A stretch of DNA of 64,000 nt from contig CALZBJ010000002.1 in NCBI GenBank assembly GCA_945619025.1, positions 124,001 through 188,000 on the forward strand. Reading direction: 5' to 3'. This DNA comes from CALZBJ01 sp945619025. Lineage in GTDB: Bacteria > Pseudomonadota > Gammaproteobacteria > Cardiobacteriales > Wohlfahrtiimonadaceae. Positions 43,444 to 52,129 of the stretch are shown here, piece after piece. The notes beneath the pieces were generated by a model. That model did not search any database and was not told the origin of the DNA. It saw nothing but the letters and a program-made list of their open reading frames with translations. Both the position numbers and the translations under genes were made by a program. Position 1 is the first letter of the stretch, and every line of letters starts with the position of its first letter.

Positions 43444-43827
43444 TTAAAATAGACTCGGCTGAATCGGATCAAACGGGATATTTTGCCGCTCAAGCCAATT
43501 GCGTAATACGGTAAGAAGATACTCAATCTCTGCCGGCGATAATGCCTCCCCGGGCGGAATTCCATGCCATGTCGCTAAACATCCCCGACAACAACTCCCC
43601 GTTGCGTGTTGCGCGATAAAGATCGGGTGCCCCTTCATCGGTGTTTGAGCGCCATCATTTTTCGGTGATTTAGGCGCAAGTCGCGTCTCTAAAAACCGCC
43701 GTCCCTCTAATAAAATGAGCTCAATGCCCTTGTTTTTAAGCTGTTCGCGCTCGCCCTCATAAAGATGAAAACGGCTTCGAAATGCAGAGCGCTCTAACGC
43801 AGTAAAAAGAGCTGGGAGATTTCGCAT
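43444..43827 (-). CDS. DUF4186 family protein
   Basis: 127 aa. The conserved core ALERSAFRSRFHL, RLAPKSPKNDGAQTPMKGHP and FIAQHATGSCCRGCLATWHG is the DUF4186 signature. The CCRGC cluster with two histidines suggests a metal site. The function is unknown. It starts at ATG 43827 and is transcribed towards yaiI, with 59 nt between them. Confidence 0.85.
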   Translation of the reverse strand: MRNLPALFTALERSAFRSRFHLYEGEREQLKNKGIELILLEGRRFLETRLAPKSPKNDGAQTPMKGHPIFIAQHATGSCCRGCLATWHGIPPGEALSPAEIEYLLTVLRNWLERQNIPFDPIQPSLF

Positions 43828-43911
43828 GGGATGTTTAAATCACTCAAAATGGATAATAAGGAAAGCCACCAGTTTAACGCAATGGCTGCGTTCGTCCTAA
43901 ATTTACAGCAT

Positions 43912-43946
43912 AAAAAAACCCCAACCATTTATGTATGATTGAGGTT
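43912..43946 (-). terminator. Intrinsic terminator of uspA
   Basis: On the minus strand AACCTCAATCAT pairs with ATGGTTGGGGTT over 12 positions including two G-U pairs, followed by seven T. Confidence 0.8.
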
Positions 43947-43990
43947 TGAAACTGACTAAATCGCTCAATAGATGAGCCTTTTACGGATCA

Positions 43991-44425
43991 TTAGCGAACG
44001 ATGAGTACGTCACAACGTGCATGGCGAACGGTACTTTCAGACACTGAACCGATGATGAAACGTTCGACCATGCCTAAACCGGTTGCGCCGACGATAATGA
44101 GATCAACTTTCTCTTTCGGTGCGATGGTTTTAGCAATCAGTGCGCGAGGTGAACCGTATTCGATCACTTTCTCCACCTTGTCAACGCCCATATCTTCCGC
44201 TTTATCTTCATATTTTTCTAACAGCTCTTCAGCACTTTCGCGCGCGTGTTTTTCAACGGTGCGACCGTAGGCAGCTGCAATGGGATACGCTTTGATATCG
44301 ACAACGTGGACTAAAACTAACGTGGAGTCGCTCTCTTTTGCAACTTCGACGGCTTTTTTGAATGCTTTTTCTGCCGCTTCTGACCCGTCAATTGCGATTA
44401 AGATACGTTCATATTTTAAACTCAT
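43991..44425 (-). CDS. uspA: Universal stress protein A family
   Basis: A 144-aa Usp domain: YERILIAIDGSEAAEKAFKKA at the start, LVLVHVVDIKAYP and the nucleotide-loop block DLIIVGATGLGMVERFIIGSVSES with the G-x2-G-x9-G(S/T) pattern of ATP-binding Usp. E. coli UspA-like sequence. Role in stress survival is known for the family; ligand binding here is inferred. It is preceded by an AGGAG site and followed by its own terminator. Confidence 0.92.
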   Translation of the reverse strand: MSLKYERILIAIDGSEAAEKAFKKAVEVAKESDSTLVLVHVVDIKAYPIAAAYGRTVEKHARESAEELLEKYEDKAEDMGVDKVEKVIEYGSPRALIAKTIAPKEKVDLIIVGATGLGMVERFIIGSVSESTVRHARCDVLIVR

Positions 44426-44661
44426 TAATCTTCTCCTCCTAAGGGCTGTAAAGAATTGTTTACACCCTCACTATAGCGCATTTTCAGCAGAATAAAAATC
44501 AATCATCTAATAAAAAAAAGAAACTTGAATTTTATCAATACAAATATTTTGTAAAGCCTAAAAAAGGGCTAATCTTGGCGCTTTTCCCACACAATAAAAC
44601 CGTTTTTTACAAATCAATACCGATCTAAAACCATCTTAAACGCAATTTTTTGCCAACGCTC

Positions 44662-44667
44662 TATAAT
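44662..44667 (+). promoter_or_regulatory. -10 element of the putative small RNA
   Basis: A perfect TATAAT hexamer about 6-7 nt before the first base of the structured region. No convincing -35 is present at 16-18 bp, so an activator or a weak -35 is possible. Confidence 0.5.
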
Positions 44668-44671
44668 CAAT

Positions 44672-44866
44672 ATGGCACTCAATGCTATTTCTCAAAAGCA
44701 CCGTCCATCTTTATTACTTTTGAGAAAATCTCCTTGTAAAAGGAGAGCGCAATTCGCTGAAAAGCGTTGTGCATGGAAGAGGTAACATGCCAAATGCCTC
44801 CTCCACCTTGTCTATCACTTTAAAAAAAGCTAAAGCACTCACATCCAATCTGGTGAGTGCTTTTTT
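44672..44866 (+). ncRNA. Putative novel structured small RNA
   Basis: A gene-free segment with stacked perfect hairpins: TTTCTCAAAAG/CTTTTGAGAAA (11 bp), TCTCCTT-GTAA-AAGGAGA (7 bp), GCGCAA..CGC-TGAAAA-GCG..TTGTGC, a GAGG/CCTC element, and a 10-bp terminator ending in six T. A TATAAT lies just upstream. No downstream plus-strand gene follows for about 600 bp, so it is a free-standing RNA rather than a leader. An overlapping 38-codon frame from ATG 44672 exists but has no ribosome-binding site. It does not match tmRNA, RNase P, SRP RNA or known riboswitch patterns I can recall; AGAGGTAACATG faintly resembles part of Spot 42. Confidence 0.6.
44832..44866 (+). terminator. Intrinsic terminator of the putative small RNA
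   Basis: AAAGCACTCAC (44832-44842) and GTGAGTGCTTT (44853-44863) form a perfect 11-bp stem followed by TTT. Confidence 0.9.
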
Positions 44867-45447
44867 ATTGCCTGATAATAATAAATGCGGGATGAAGATG
44901 AAATATGGTGCGAAATACAAAAATCGTGCCAACTTATGCCGAACCGATCGCTCACTTCAGGAAAATTTAAGATGTTTGCGTTAAAGCAACTTTCCCGCAA
45001 CTTCCAATGCATGACTATTGAATTTTATATAATATATTGAGGTTCATTGTTGAGTTGGCCGTGATTAAGGCGATTAAACCAATCCCACCGCACTTGTCGC
45101 CCGTGATCGATCACTCCATTAATTGATCAAAAAAGAAAAGCCCTCTACCTAAGTAGCTTACTCTTTAAAATACCGAAATTTTCAGTCTTGCGACACAGAT
45201 GCGGGGTATGACTCCCCCGATTGAACGAGGTATGTTTCTATTCCACTCCATCAAAATAGAAACGCTGAAATCAATCCGTGCCATAACGATGCTAAAATCC
45301 ATTTTCGCTACTTGTCCATAAGTAGGGAGCTTACTTGCTCTGACATCTCCAAAGATCATCCTGATCGATGGGTTATGGTGCAACATGATTGATCTAAAAC
45401 GTGAGTAGATCACTTTTCAGCTAGAAGATCTTACCAATCCTGCCGTA
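44867..45447. other. Gene-free stretch before the LysR gene
   Basis: About 580 bases without a convincing gene. An 82-codon minus frame at 45165-45413 has poor codon use and no recognisable product. The only structure is a perfect 9-bp inverted repeat, GTTTCTATT/AATAGAAAC (45234-45263), without a U-run. It may be degenerate coding sequence; I see no tRNA or insertion sequence ends. Confidence 0.5.
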
Positions 45448-45464
45448 ATATGTATAATGCATAT
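45448..45464. promoter_or_regulatory. Palindrome overlapping the LysR promoter
   Basis: ATATG-TATAATG-CATAT fits the T-N11-A form of LysR-type binding sites and contains the -10 TATAAT (45453-45458), suggesting autoregulation. Confidence 0.5.
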
Positions 45465-46403
45465 ATGGACTTAATTAATATAAAAAACGCATTAGACGTG
45501 CATCTGCTTAGGTATTTCTATTATGTGGCGAAATATCAGCATTTTACCAAGGCTGCCGATGCGTTAAATATGACTCAGCCACCGCTCTCAAGACGGATTC
45601 AACAGCTCGAAGAATCCTTGGGCGTGACGCTCTTTCATCGCACCAATCGAGAAGTGACCCTCACCAAAGCCGGCGAATATCTCCTTGAGGCGAGCACGCG
45701 CATGTTCCAAATTTTAGATAAAGATATCGATACGGTGATCCGCATTCATGAGGGAAAATCGGGGATTATCACCTTAGCGTTTACCGGCAGCACGATGCCC
45801 AGTCTGCTCCCGCTTATTTTAAAAAAATCCCGCGAATGTTATCCCGATCTTTTAGTCCACGTACGCCAACTCACCACAACGCAACAGATTAAAGCGCTCA
45901 ATAATGGCAGCATTGATTTGGGGTTACTCGTGCCCCCAGTGTTTGATCCTTCCATCGAAACAACGCTTATTCGTAAAGAGCCCTATATTATCTGCATTCC
46001 CCTCATGCATCCGCTCGCGCAAGAGACCCATATCGCCATTAGCGATCTTAAAAATGAGCCCTTTGTGATGGCGCCTGAATCCGCCGGAAAAGGATATTAT
46101 GATGCAGTGATGACCCTTTGCGAGATGGCCAATTTCCGCCCGAAAGTGACGCAAACGGCGCAAGAGCAAACGACGATTGTCTCCCTTGTGGCCGCCAATT
46201 TTGGCATCGCGATTGTTCCCGAGGCGACCCAATATTTCCATCATCCCGGCGTTGTCTATCGTTATTTAACGGACACCGTTTATAACAAAACCGCCATTGC
46301 GTGGAATCGCCAGCACCAACTCTCCGACAGTCGCCTCCTTGCCGATCTTATCGTCAATGAATTTACCCAGCTCAATCCCGGCAATCCCACCATCACGGAC
46401 TAA
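45465..46403 (+). CDS. LysR-family transcriptional regulator
   Basis: 312 aa from ATG 45465. The N-terminal winged helix has HLLRYFYYVAKYQHFTKAAD, MTQPPLSRRIQQLEESLGV and LFHRTNREVTLT, then a periplasmic-binding-protein-like effector domain (about 95-300). The ATG 45450 overlaps the -10 hexamer and is excluded; the predicted transcription start coincides with ATG 45465, so the mRNA may be leaderless. It resembles BenM/CatM-type regulators of aromatic or organic acid genes. The downstream dicarboxylate symporter is the probable target. Confidence 0.85.
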   Translation: MDLINIKNALDVHLLRYFYYVAKYQHFTKAADALNMTQPPLSRRIQQLEESLGVTLFHRTNREVTLTKAGEYLLEASTRMFQILDKDIDTVIRIHEGKSGIITLAFTGSTMPSLLPLILKKSRECYPDLLVHVRQLTTTQQIKALNNGSIDLGLLVPPVFDPSIETTLIRKEPYIICIPLMHPLAQETHIAISDLKNEPFVMAPESAGKGYYDAVMTLCEMANFRPKVTQTAQEQTTIVSLVAANFGIAIVPEATQYFHHPGVVYRYLTDTVYNKTAIAWNRQHQLSDSRLLADLIVNEFTQLNPGNPTITD

Positions 46404-46444
46404 CCCGACTAATTTCCCATTAAAAGAATCGATCAAGATCAGCC

Positions 46445-46478
46445 CTTTATAAATTTCGCTTATAAAGCAATTTTTTTT
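46445..46478 (+). terminator. Weak terminator after the LysR gene
   Basis: CTTTATAA/TTATAAAG (8-bp AT-rich stem) is followed by CAA and eight T. Confidence 0.5.
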
Positions 46479-46611
46479 ATGGCCCGAAATAGTGCCGATT
46501 AAGCCGTGAAACCACCTCTCATCCCCGCGCGGATACATTTAAAACTTTAATTGAAAGCCCCGTCCGAATGGAATCTAATAGATGTTTTTACAAATTTAAG
46601 GACTCCTTTAC

Positions 46612-47955
46612 ATGTTTAAGTTTAAATTAACCACATGGATCGTGATCGCGCTGGTGTTAGGGGCGTTCGTGGGATATTTAAATGATCAATTCTTCCTTCC
46701 GGAGCTCAATCCTGCGCTCGACCCGATGGAGGATCCCGCTCATTTAAAACGCCTTGCGCTTGCTGATAATATCTCCATTTTAAGTGAGATGTTTCTGCGC
46801 TTTATTAAGATGATTATCGCCCCGCTCATCTTCTCTACCTTAGTAGTGGGCATCGCACGCATGGGGAATATGCAAGTGGTCGGCCGCGTCGGGCTTAAAA
46901 CGCTCTTATGGTTTGTTGGCGCTTCCTTTGTCTCGATTTTAGTCGGACTCTTCTTTATTAACCTCTTCAATCCGGGGCAATATTTTGATCCGCACATTTT
47001 AGATACCCTCGCCGATCGTGAAACCGGGATCTCCAATGAAGGATTTTCGCTACGCTCCTTTATGCATGAGATTGTCCCGCAGAGCGTTGTGGAAGCGATG
47101 GCGACAAACTCTGTGCTTCAGATCGTCGTGTTTTCGGTCTTTTTTGGCATTGCCTGCGCCGCCGTTGGGGAGAAAGCGCGCCGCCTCATTGATATTATCG
47201 AAGAGCTCTCCTTTGTCATTATCAAAGTGACCAGCTATGTGATGAATCTCGCGCCCGTAGCCGTCTTTGCCGCGATCGCCGCTTTAGTGACGAAAGAGGG
47301 ATTAGTGCCGCTCTTAAAGCTCGGAATTTTCATCGGTGAGTTTTACTTCTCGCTTGCCATGCTCTGGCTCTTAATGGGCTTTATCGCCTTTTTAATGGTG
47401 GGAAAACGCGTCTTCCGCCTGGTGCATTATCTCCGCGAGCCGTTTTTACTCGCCTTTGGCACCGCGAGTAGTGAAGCCGCCTACCCGAAAACCTTAGAAG
47501 GGATGAATAAATTTGGCGTAAGCAAAAAAATCTCCAGCTTTGTGCTTCCCGTCGGCTACTCTTTTAATCTCGATGGATCGATGATGTATTGCGCCTTTGC
47601 GGTGATCTTTATCGCCCAAATCGCCGGCATTGATCTAAGCTTCGGAACGCAAGTGACGATGTTACTTCTCCTAATGGTCACCTCAAAAGGGATCGCCGGA
47701 GTACCACGCGCAGCGCTTGTGGTGATTGCGGCAACTTTGAGCACCTTCAACCTTCCTGAAGGCGGCGTTGCGCTTCTTCTCGCCGTGGATCAATTCTTAG
47801 ATATGGGCCGTTCTGCGACAAATGTCGTCGGAAATGGTCTTGCATCGGTCGCCATTGCAAAATGGGAAGGGGAGCTCGGTGAGGAAAATCCGGATCTACT
47901 GCCCGATGCCGCTGTGAACGAGCCAAATATCGCCAGTGAGCAATCAGTGGCATAA
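46612..47955 (+). CDS. Dicarboxylate/amino acid:cation symporter (DAACS family)
   Basis: A 447-aa membrane carrier of the GltP/DctA/SLC1 fold. Visible: helix hairpin 1 region AFGTASSEAAYPKTLEGMN, which replaces the usual SSS tip with ASSE, and the NLDGSMMY motif in TM7 (SFNLDGSMMYCAFAVIF). HP2 is MLLLLMVTSKGIAGVPRAALVV. It imports C4-dicarboxylates or Glu/Asp with Na+ or H+. Downstream of the LysR gene, from an apparently separate promoter. Confidence 0.9.
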   Translation: MFKFKLTTWIVIALVLGAFVGYLNDQFFLPELNPALDPMEDPAHLKRLALADNISILSEMFLRFIKMIIAPLIFSTLVVGIARMGNMQVVGRVGLKTLLWFVGASFVSILVGLFFINLFNPGQYFDPHILDTLADRETGISNEGFSLRSFMHEIVPQSVVEAMATNSVLQIVVFSVFFGIACAAVGEKARRLIDIIEELSFVIIKVTSYVMNLAPVAVFAAIAALVTKEGLVPLLKLGIFIGEFYFSLAMLWLLMGFIAFLMVGKRVFRLVHYLREPFLLAFGTASSEAAYPKTLEGMNKFGVSKKISSFVLPVGYSFNLDGSMMYCAFAVIFIAQIAGIDLSFGTQVTMLLLLMVTSKGIAGVPRAALVVIAATLSTFNLPEGGVALLLAVDQFLDMGRSATNVVGNGLASVAIAKWEGELGEENPDLLPDAAVNEPNIASEQSVA

Positions 47956-48006
47956 TCCTCGCTGTTCACCGATCGACGATCAACGATCATCAAACAAATA
48001 ATCAAC

Positions 48007-48028
48007 AACCACCTTCGGGTGGTTTTTT
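48007..48028 (+). terminator. Intrinsic terminator of the symporter gene
   Basis: AACCACC-TTCG-GGTGGTT with a UUCG tetraloop and a run of six T. Confidence 0.93.
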
Positions 48029-48137
48029 AATGATTAAAATTAATGACAAAGATCTATCGCTGAAACCTTTTCCAACGCCGATATAATGGTGATAACAGAA
48101 ACAGAACCCGCGACAACCTCAACAAGGAGACACGCCC

Positions 48138-48389
48138 ATGAGCGATCCCGCAAAAAAGAACGATCTAAAAACCCTCGGCGGCACCAAAATGCTCTTAAGT
48201 GGCCTTGGACATATGACGCTTCTCGTCGTCGCCTTTATCATTCATCCGTTATTAGGCGGGCTCTACATCATCTACTGGGCCTTTATTCTGCCCTTTTTAA
48301 CCATTCGCAAGATGCAAAAAGAGGCGGAGAAAAATCGTCCCGATCCCGAACCTGATCACAATAATGATGATTCAGACTTACAAAAATAA
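48138..48389 (+). CDS. Small membrane protein of unknown function
   Basis: 83 aa. An AAGGAG site lies 8-9 bases before the ATG. The central hydrophobic part (about 22-56, MTLLVVAFIIHPLLGGLYIIYWAFILPFL) forms a helical hairpin or one long segment; the ends are charged, with a C-terminal acidic tail PDPEPDHNNDDSD. No recognised family. It stands alone between a terminator and the convergent araC gene. Confidence 0.65.
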   Translation: MSDPAKKNDLKTLGGTKMLLSGLGHMTLLVVAFIIHPLLGGLYIIYWAFILPFLTIRKMQKEAEKNRPDPEPDHNNDDSDLQK

Positions 48390-48394
48390 CCGCT

Positions 48395-49153
48395 CTATTT
48401 GCAATATTGCTTAGGCGTTTGCCCCGTCATTTTCTTAAAAAATTGGGCGAAAACAGTATCGCTCGCAAAGCCCAATTGATCGGCAATCTCCATTAACGGA
48501 AGCCCTTCACTTAAGAGCGACACCGCCTTCAAAACTCTCCATTGCTGCCGCCAGGCTTGATAGCCTAATCCCGTCTCTTTTTGGAAAATTCGAGTAATGG
48601 TTTTATCGCTAGCCCCAATCGTTTGCGTAAGCTCGTGAAGTGGTGGAGGAGGCGCATTAAAATCGATCCGTTGTAAGCGATAATCCGTCGGCAGTGGCAG
48701 ATACATATTCTCTACACGGCCATAATCGAGCTCATCCCACAACACTGAAAGCCAGTTTTTTGCAGGAGCGCTCGTCCAATCGGTCTCCCAAGGCGATGCA
48801 GCGATCACCTCTAAAATCTCCCTCAACAGAGGCGAAACACTCCAGATAAGATGCGTGTTGGGTAATGCCGGAAACGCCTCATGATCCACATAGATCGAGC
48901 GATAATTCACCACTTCCGTCAATTGCACCCGATGCGGTAAATGAGGCGGAATCCACGCCAACCGTTGCGGCGGAAGAACGGAGAGTAAACCCCCCAGCAT
49001 AATGGTCATCGCACCTTTTTCAGAAAAAAGCAGTTGCCCTTTTGCATGGCAATGCACCCCCGAATCGTGTCGCAACAATTTCGAGGCGATCCCAACAATC
49101 GGGCGCTCAATACGATCCGCATTAAATTCAACATCTGCATCAATCCACGCCAT
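48395..49153 (-). CDS. AraC-family transcriptional regulator with cupin domain
   Basis: 252 aa. An N-terminal AraC-type cupin (about 20-95: RHDSGVHCHAKGQLLFSEKG, IPPHLPHRV) is followed by two HTH motifs at the C-terminus (LHELTQTIGASDKTITRIFQ; LMEIADQLGFASDTVFAQFF, then KKMTGQTPKQY). Divergent from an MFS exporter with a 100-bp gap, so it probably controls that gene in response to a small exported molecule, as in the NimR/NimT pair of E. coli. Confidence 0.88.
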   Translation of the reverse strand: MAWIDADVEFNADRIERPIVGIASKLLRHDSGVHCHAKGQLLFSEKGAMTIMLGGLLSVLPPQRLAWIPPHLPHRVQLTEVVNYRSIYVDHEAFPALPNTHLIWSVSPLLREILEVIAASPWETDWTSAPAKNWLSVLWDELDYGRVENMYLPLPTDYRLQRIDFNAPPPPLHELTQTIGASDKTITRIFQKETGLGYQAWRQQWRVLKAVSLLSEGLPLMEIADQLGFASDTVFAQFFKKMTGQTPKQYCK

Positions 49154-49253
49154 TTTAATATCTGTCCGATTTTACATATATATTGTCTAAATATAGATAT
49201 TACGCAATCTATAATCTCATTACAATAAGGCCTTTACGATTTTAGGAGGCATT

Positions 49254-50399
49254 ATGATCCCTTCCATCACCCTCAAAACCATCAGACGCAGAGCGCTTTC
49301 ACCGGTCCTTCTCATTGCGCTCGTGATGTTTCCACAGATTGTTGAAACCATCTATAGCCCTGCATTGCCGCTCATTGCTGAGCGTTTTAACGTCTCACAA
49401 ATCGTCGCAACGCAAACGCTCTCATGCTATTTTCTCGCCTTTGCCCTAGGGGTGATGGTGTGGGGAATTTTATGCGATCTCATCGGCCGCCGTCTCTCAG
49501 TATTGCTCGCCCTGTTCCTCTATACACTCGCAACGCTGATCGCACTGTTGGCGCCTTCGTTTTCCATGCTACTTCTTGCCAGAATTGCGATGGCGTTTTC
49601 TGCCGCAATTGGCTCGATCGGCACACAGACGATGATTCGCGATCAATTAAGTGGCGATGCCCTGCGAAAGCTCTTTTCAGTCATTGGCATTGCGCTGGCC
49701 TTAAGCCCGATGGTCGGCCTAATTCTAGGGGCTTTCATGAGCTCACTCGGTGGCGTAGACGCGATCTTTTTCCTCCTCAGTCTGATCGGCGTTATCCTGT
49801 TTTACTGGTGCATGTTTTCTCTCCCTGAAACAAAGGTACAACCGCCCTCTATGCCGAAGATTATGCCCCTTTTGGGTTCAATGATTCGATCACGGCACAT
49901 TTGGAAATGTGCACTCTTAATTGCGAGCTTTAATATTATGCTCTTTAGCTATTATCAACTCGCGCCCTTTATGTTTGACCGTTTAAATCTTCCTCGCTCG
50001 CTCTATGGTTTTAGCGGGATTTTCCTCGGAGTCGGCACCTTTATCGGGGCGTATGGCAATCAATATTTGATCAAACGCTCCCTCGATGGCGACCGCTTAA
50101 TATTGCTCGCCATTGGGCTAAGTCTGCTAAGCAGTCTCTTAGTGAAAGCATTGGAATCCGAGCCAATTTTTGTCCTGCCAATGATGGGCATTATGATCGC
50201 CTACAGCATTGCGATCCCCAATCTCCTCACCATTGCGCTCAAGGATTATCAACATGCGCTCGGATCTGCGGGAGCTATTTTAGGGTTACTTTATTATGCA
50301 TTAATTGGTCTTGGGCTCATCCTTGCGGGTATGACAAGCTCCCTTGGCCTCGTATTAATTCCGCTCTCACTCATGGCACTCTTGATTTTCAAACTATAA
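49254..50399 (+). CDS. MFS drug-resistance transporter, Bcr/CflA type
   Basis: 381 aa, about 12 TM helices. The N-terminus IYSPALPLIAERFNVSQ and the motif A-like GILCDLIGRRLSVLLAL are typical of Bcr/CflA 14-/12-TM exporters (DHA1). AGGAGG precedes the ATG. Divergent from the AraC-type regulator, which probably controls it. The substrate is unknown. Confidence 0.85.
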   Translation: MIPSITLKTIRRRALSPVLLIALVMFPQIVETIYSPALPLIAERFNVSQIVATQTLSCYFLAFALGVMVWGILCDLIGRRLSVLLALFLYTLATLIALLAPSFSMLLLARIAMAFSAAIGSIGTQTMIRDQLSGDALRKLFSVIGIALALSPMVGLILGAFMSSLGGVDAIFFLLSLIGVILFYWCMFSLPETKVQPPSMPKIMPLLGSMIRSRHIWKCALLIASFNIMLFSYYQLAPFMFDRLNLPRSLYGFSGIFLGVGTFIGAYGNQYLIKRSLDGDRLILLAIGLSLLSSLLVKALESEPIFVLPMMGIMIAYSIAIPNLLTIALKDYQHALGSAGAILGLLYYALIGLGLILAGMTSSLGLVLIPLSLMALLIFKL

Positions 50400-50430
50400 A
50401 AAAGCCCAAAGACCATATCTCTTCGGGCTT
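50398..50430 (-). terminator. Terminator of the amino-acid ABC operon
   Basis: AAGCCC/GGGCTT with an extended AAGA/TCTT inner stem; T6 follows on the minus strand. It also lies directly after the convergent MFS stop. Confidence 0.75.
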
Positions 50431-50458
50431 ACTTTAAATGTAAGATTTTAACGCTTAA

Positions 50459-51331
50459 TTAACGATTACTCGCATCGATCACGATATTATCGGGATCCAC
50501 GCCTTCACCATAAAATGGACTCACCGCTTTGTCATAAGCTTGATGGAAAAACTCCTCATTTTGGAGCGCTTCAATCTCTTGATTAATCCACTCTAAAAGC
50601 TCGGTATTGCCCTTTTTCACTGCCGGCGCGATGTAATCAACATCACCCACTTGATTAAGCGCCACTTCAAACTCAGGATTTTCCTTCGTCCATGCGTATA
50701 AGAGCGTATTGTCATGAGCAAGCCCCGCACCGCGGCCATCTTTTAGCGCCGCAAACGCTTCGGTATTATGGTCATATTTAAGCTGCGGAATGTTCGCATG
50801 ATTTTTGGCGAAATAGCTCTCGGAAGTGGTGCCTTTATTGACAATCAGCTGCTTTCCATCAAGATCGGATACCGTCACAATCGGAGCTGCTTTCGGGGAA
50901 ACAACGCCGATCGCCGTTTTCATATAGGGCGCTGCAAAATCCACTTGCGAAGCACGCTCAGGCGTTACGGTGAAGTTTGCGAGCGTAATATCCACCTTAT
51001 TGGAACGTAAAACATCGACGCGGTGCTGCGCTTCGGTGGGAACAAATTCAACCTTGCTCTCATCGCCTAAAAGGTCTTTTGCCATGCGTTTTGCCAGCTC
51101 AATATCATACCCTTGCGGCGTGCCTGCGCGATCGATATAACCAAACGGCGGTTTGTCACTAAAGACCGCAACCCGCAATGTACCACGCTCTTTAATCACT
51201 TCAATCGCGGTTTTTTCTTTACTCGGTGTACTGCTCGTTTTCGTCTCTGCCGCATCATCGCCACAGCTTGCAAGAATCGCTGCCAATGGGATTAATAGGG
51301 CAAAAGAGAGGCGCTTAAATAACTGTGCCAT
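50459..51331 (-). CDS. Polar amino acid ABC transporter substrate-binding lipoprotein
   Basis: 290 aa. The lipobox LASC (C23) is followed by a family 3 solute-binding domain: GTLRVAVFSDKPPFGYIDRAGTPQGYDIELAKRMA, then VDITLANFTVTPERASQVDFA. The ligand is probably an amino acid such as Glu/Gln/Arg/cystine. The lipid anchor is unusual for a Gram-negative periplasmic receptor. Last gene of the four-gene operon permease-permease-ATPase-receptor. Confidence 0.88.
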   Translation of the reverse strand: MAQLFKRLSFALLIPLAAILASCGDDAAETKTSSTPSKEKTAIEVIKERGTLRVAVFSDKPPFGYIDRAGTPQGYDIELAKRMAKDLLGDESKVEFVPTEAQHRVDVLRSNKVDITLANFTVTPERASQVDFAAPYMKTAIGVVSPKAAPIVTVSDLDGKQLIVNKGTTSESYFAKNHANIPQLKYDHNTEAFAALKDGRGAGLAHDNTLLYAWTKENPEFEVALNQVGDVDYIAPAVKKGNTELLEWINQEIEALQNEEFFHQAYDKAVSPFYGEGVDPDNIVIDASNR

Positions 51332-51352
51332 AGATAACTCCTTAAAAATAGT

Positions 51353-52126
51353 TTAATAGTCAAAGACAGAGAGAAATTGTTGGGCCCGCTCTGCCGTTGG
51401 CCCTTTGAAAAATTGTTGTGGCGAACTCTCTTCAACAATTTTTCCCCCATCCATAAAAATAATTCGATCGGCGACCCGCTCCGCAAAACTCATCTCATGG
51501 GTCACCAAAATCATGGTCATGCCCTCGCGCGCAAGCTCCTGAATCACATCGAGTACTTCCCGTACCATCTCAGGATCAAGCGAGGCGGTCACCTCGTCAA
51601 ATAGCATGATTTCAGGCTTCATGGTGAGCGCTCGCACAATGGCAATTCGCTGTTTTTGCCCGCCGGAAAGCTCTCGCGGATAGGCATGTTTTCGATCAAA
51701 GAGCCCCACCCGCTTTAACAGCGCATCGGCTTCCGCTTCCACCTCAACACGCGCTCTTTTTTGTACTTTTAACGGGCCAAGCAAGATATTTTCAATCACG
51801 CTCATATTGGGAAAAAGATCGTAGCTTTGAAAGACCATCCCGATCGACTCGCGCACCGCTTCCCACTTTACGTTTTTTGCAGTGAGCTCATTTTCTTTAA
51901 AAATAATACTGCCACTTTCAATCGTTTCTAGACCATTTAGACAGCGTAAAAGCGTCGACTTTCCGCAGCCTGATGGGCCCAAAATCACCACCACTTCACC
52001 GCGACATACGGTTAAATCAATGCCTTTTAATACCTCACGCTCCCCAAAATATTTATGGAGATTCCTCACGGTTAAGAGCGCTTCTGCTGAGGCGTTTTCA
52101 GGGCTGTTTGTAACGTCGTCCGTCAT
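51353..52126 (-). CDS. Polar amino acid ABC transporter ATPase (GlnQ-like)
   Basis: 257 aa. Walker A GPSGCGKSTLLRC, Q-loop VFQSYDLFPNMSV, signature LSGGQKQRIAIVRAL, Walker B IMLFDEVTASLD and the switch H in LVTHEMSFA. Very close to GlnQ/HisP/ArtP. It lies between the permease pair and the substrate-binding lipoprotein, with a 3-nt gap after the second permease. Confidence 0.95.
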   Translation of the reverse strand: MTDDVTNSPENASAEALLTVRNLHKYFGEREVLKGIDLTVCRGEVVVILGPSGCGKSTLLRCLNGLETIESGSIIFKENELTAKNVKWEAVRESIGMVFQSYDLFPNMSVIENILLGPLKVQKRARVEVEAEADALLKRVGLFDRKHAYPRELSGGQKQRIAIVRALTMKPEIMLFDEVTASLDPEMVREVLDVIQELAREGMTMILVTHEMSFAERVADRIIFMDGGKIVEESSPQQFFKGPTAERAQQFLSVFDY

Positions 52127-52129
52127 CTT

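Noticed and set aside
44672..44788. 38-codon frame covering the small RNA
   Set aside because: No RBS, and the predicted transcript begins at the ATG. The nested perfect hairpins explain the sequence better than coding does, though a leaderless micropeptide is not excluded.
44769..44984. 71-codon plus-strand frame running through the small RNA terminator
   Set aside because: It crosses a perfect intrinsic terminator and shows no RBS or family resemblance.
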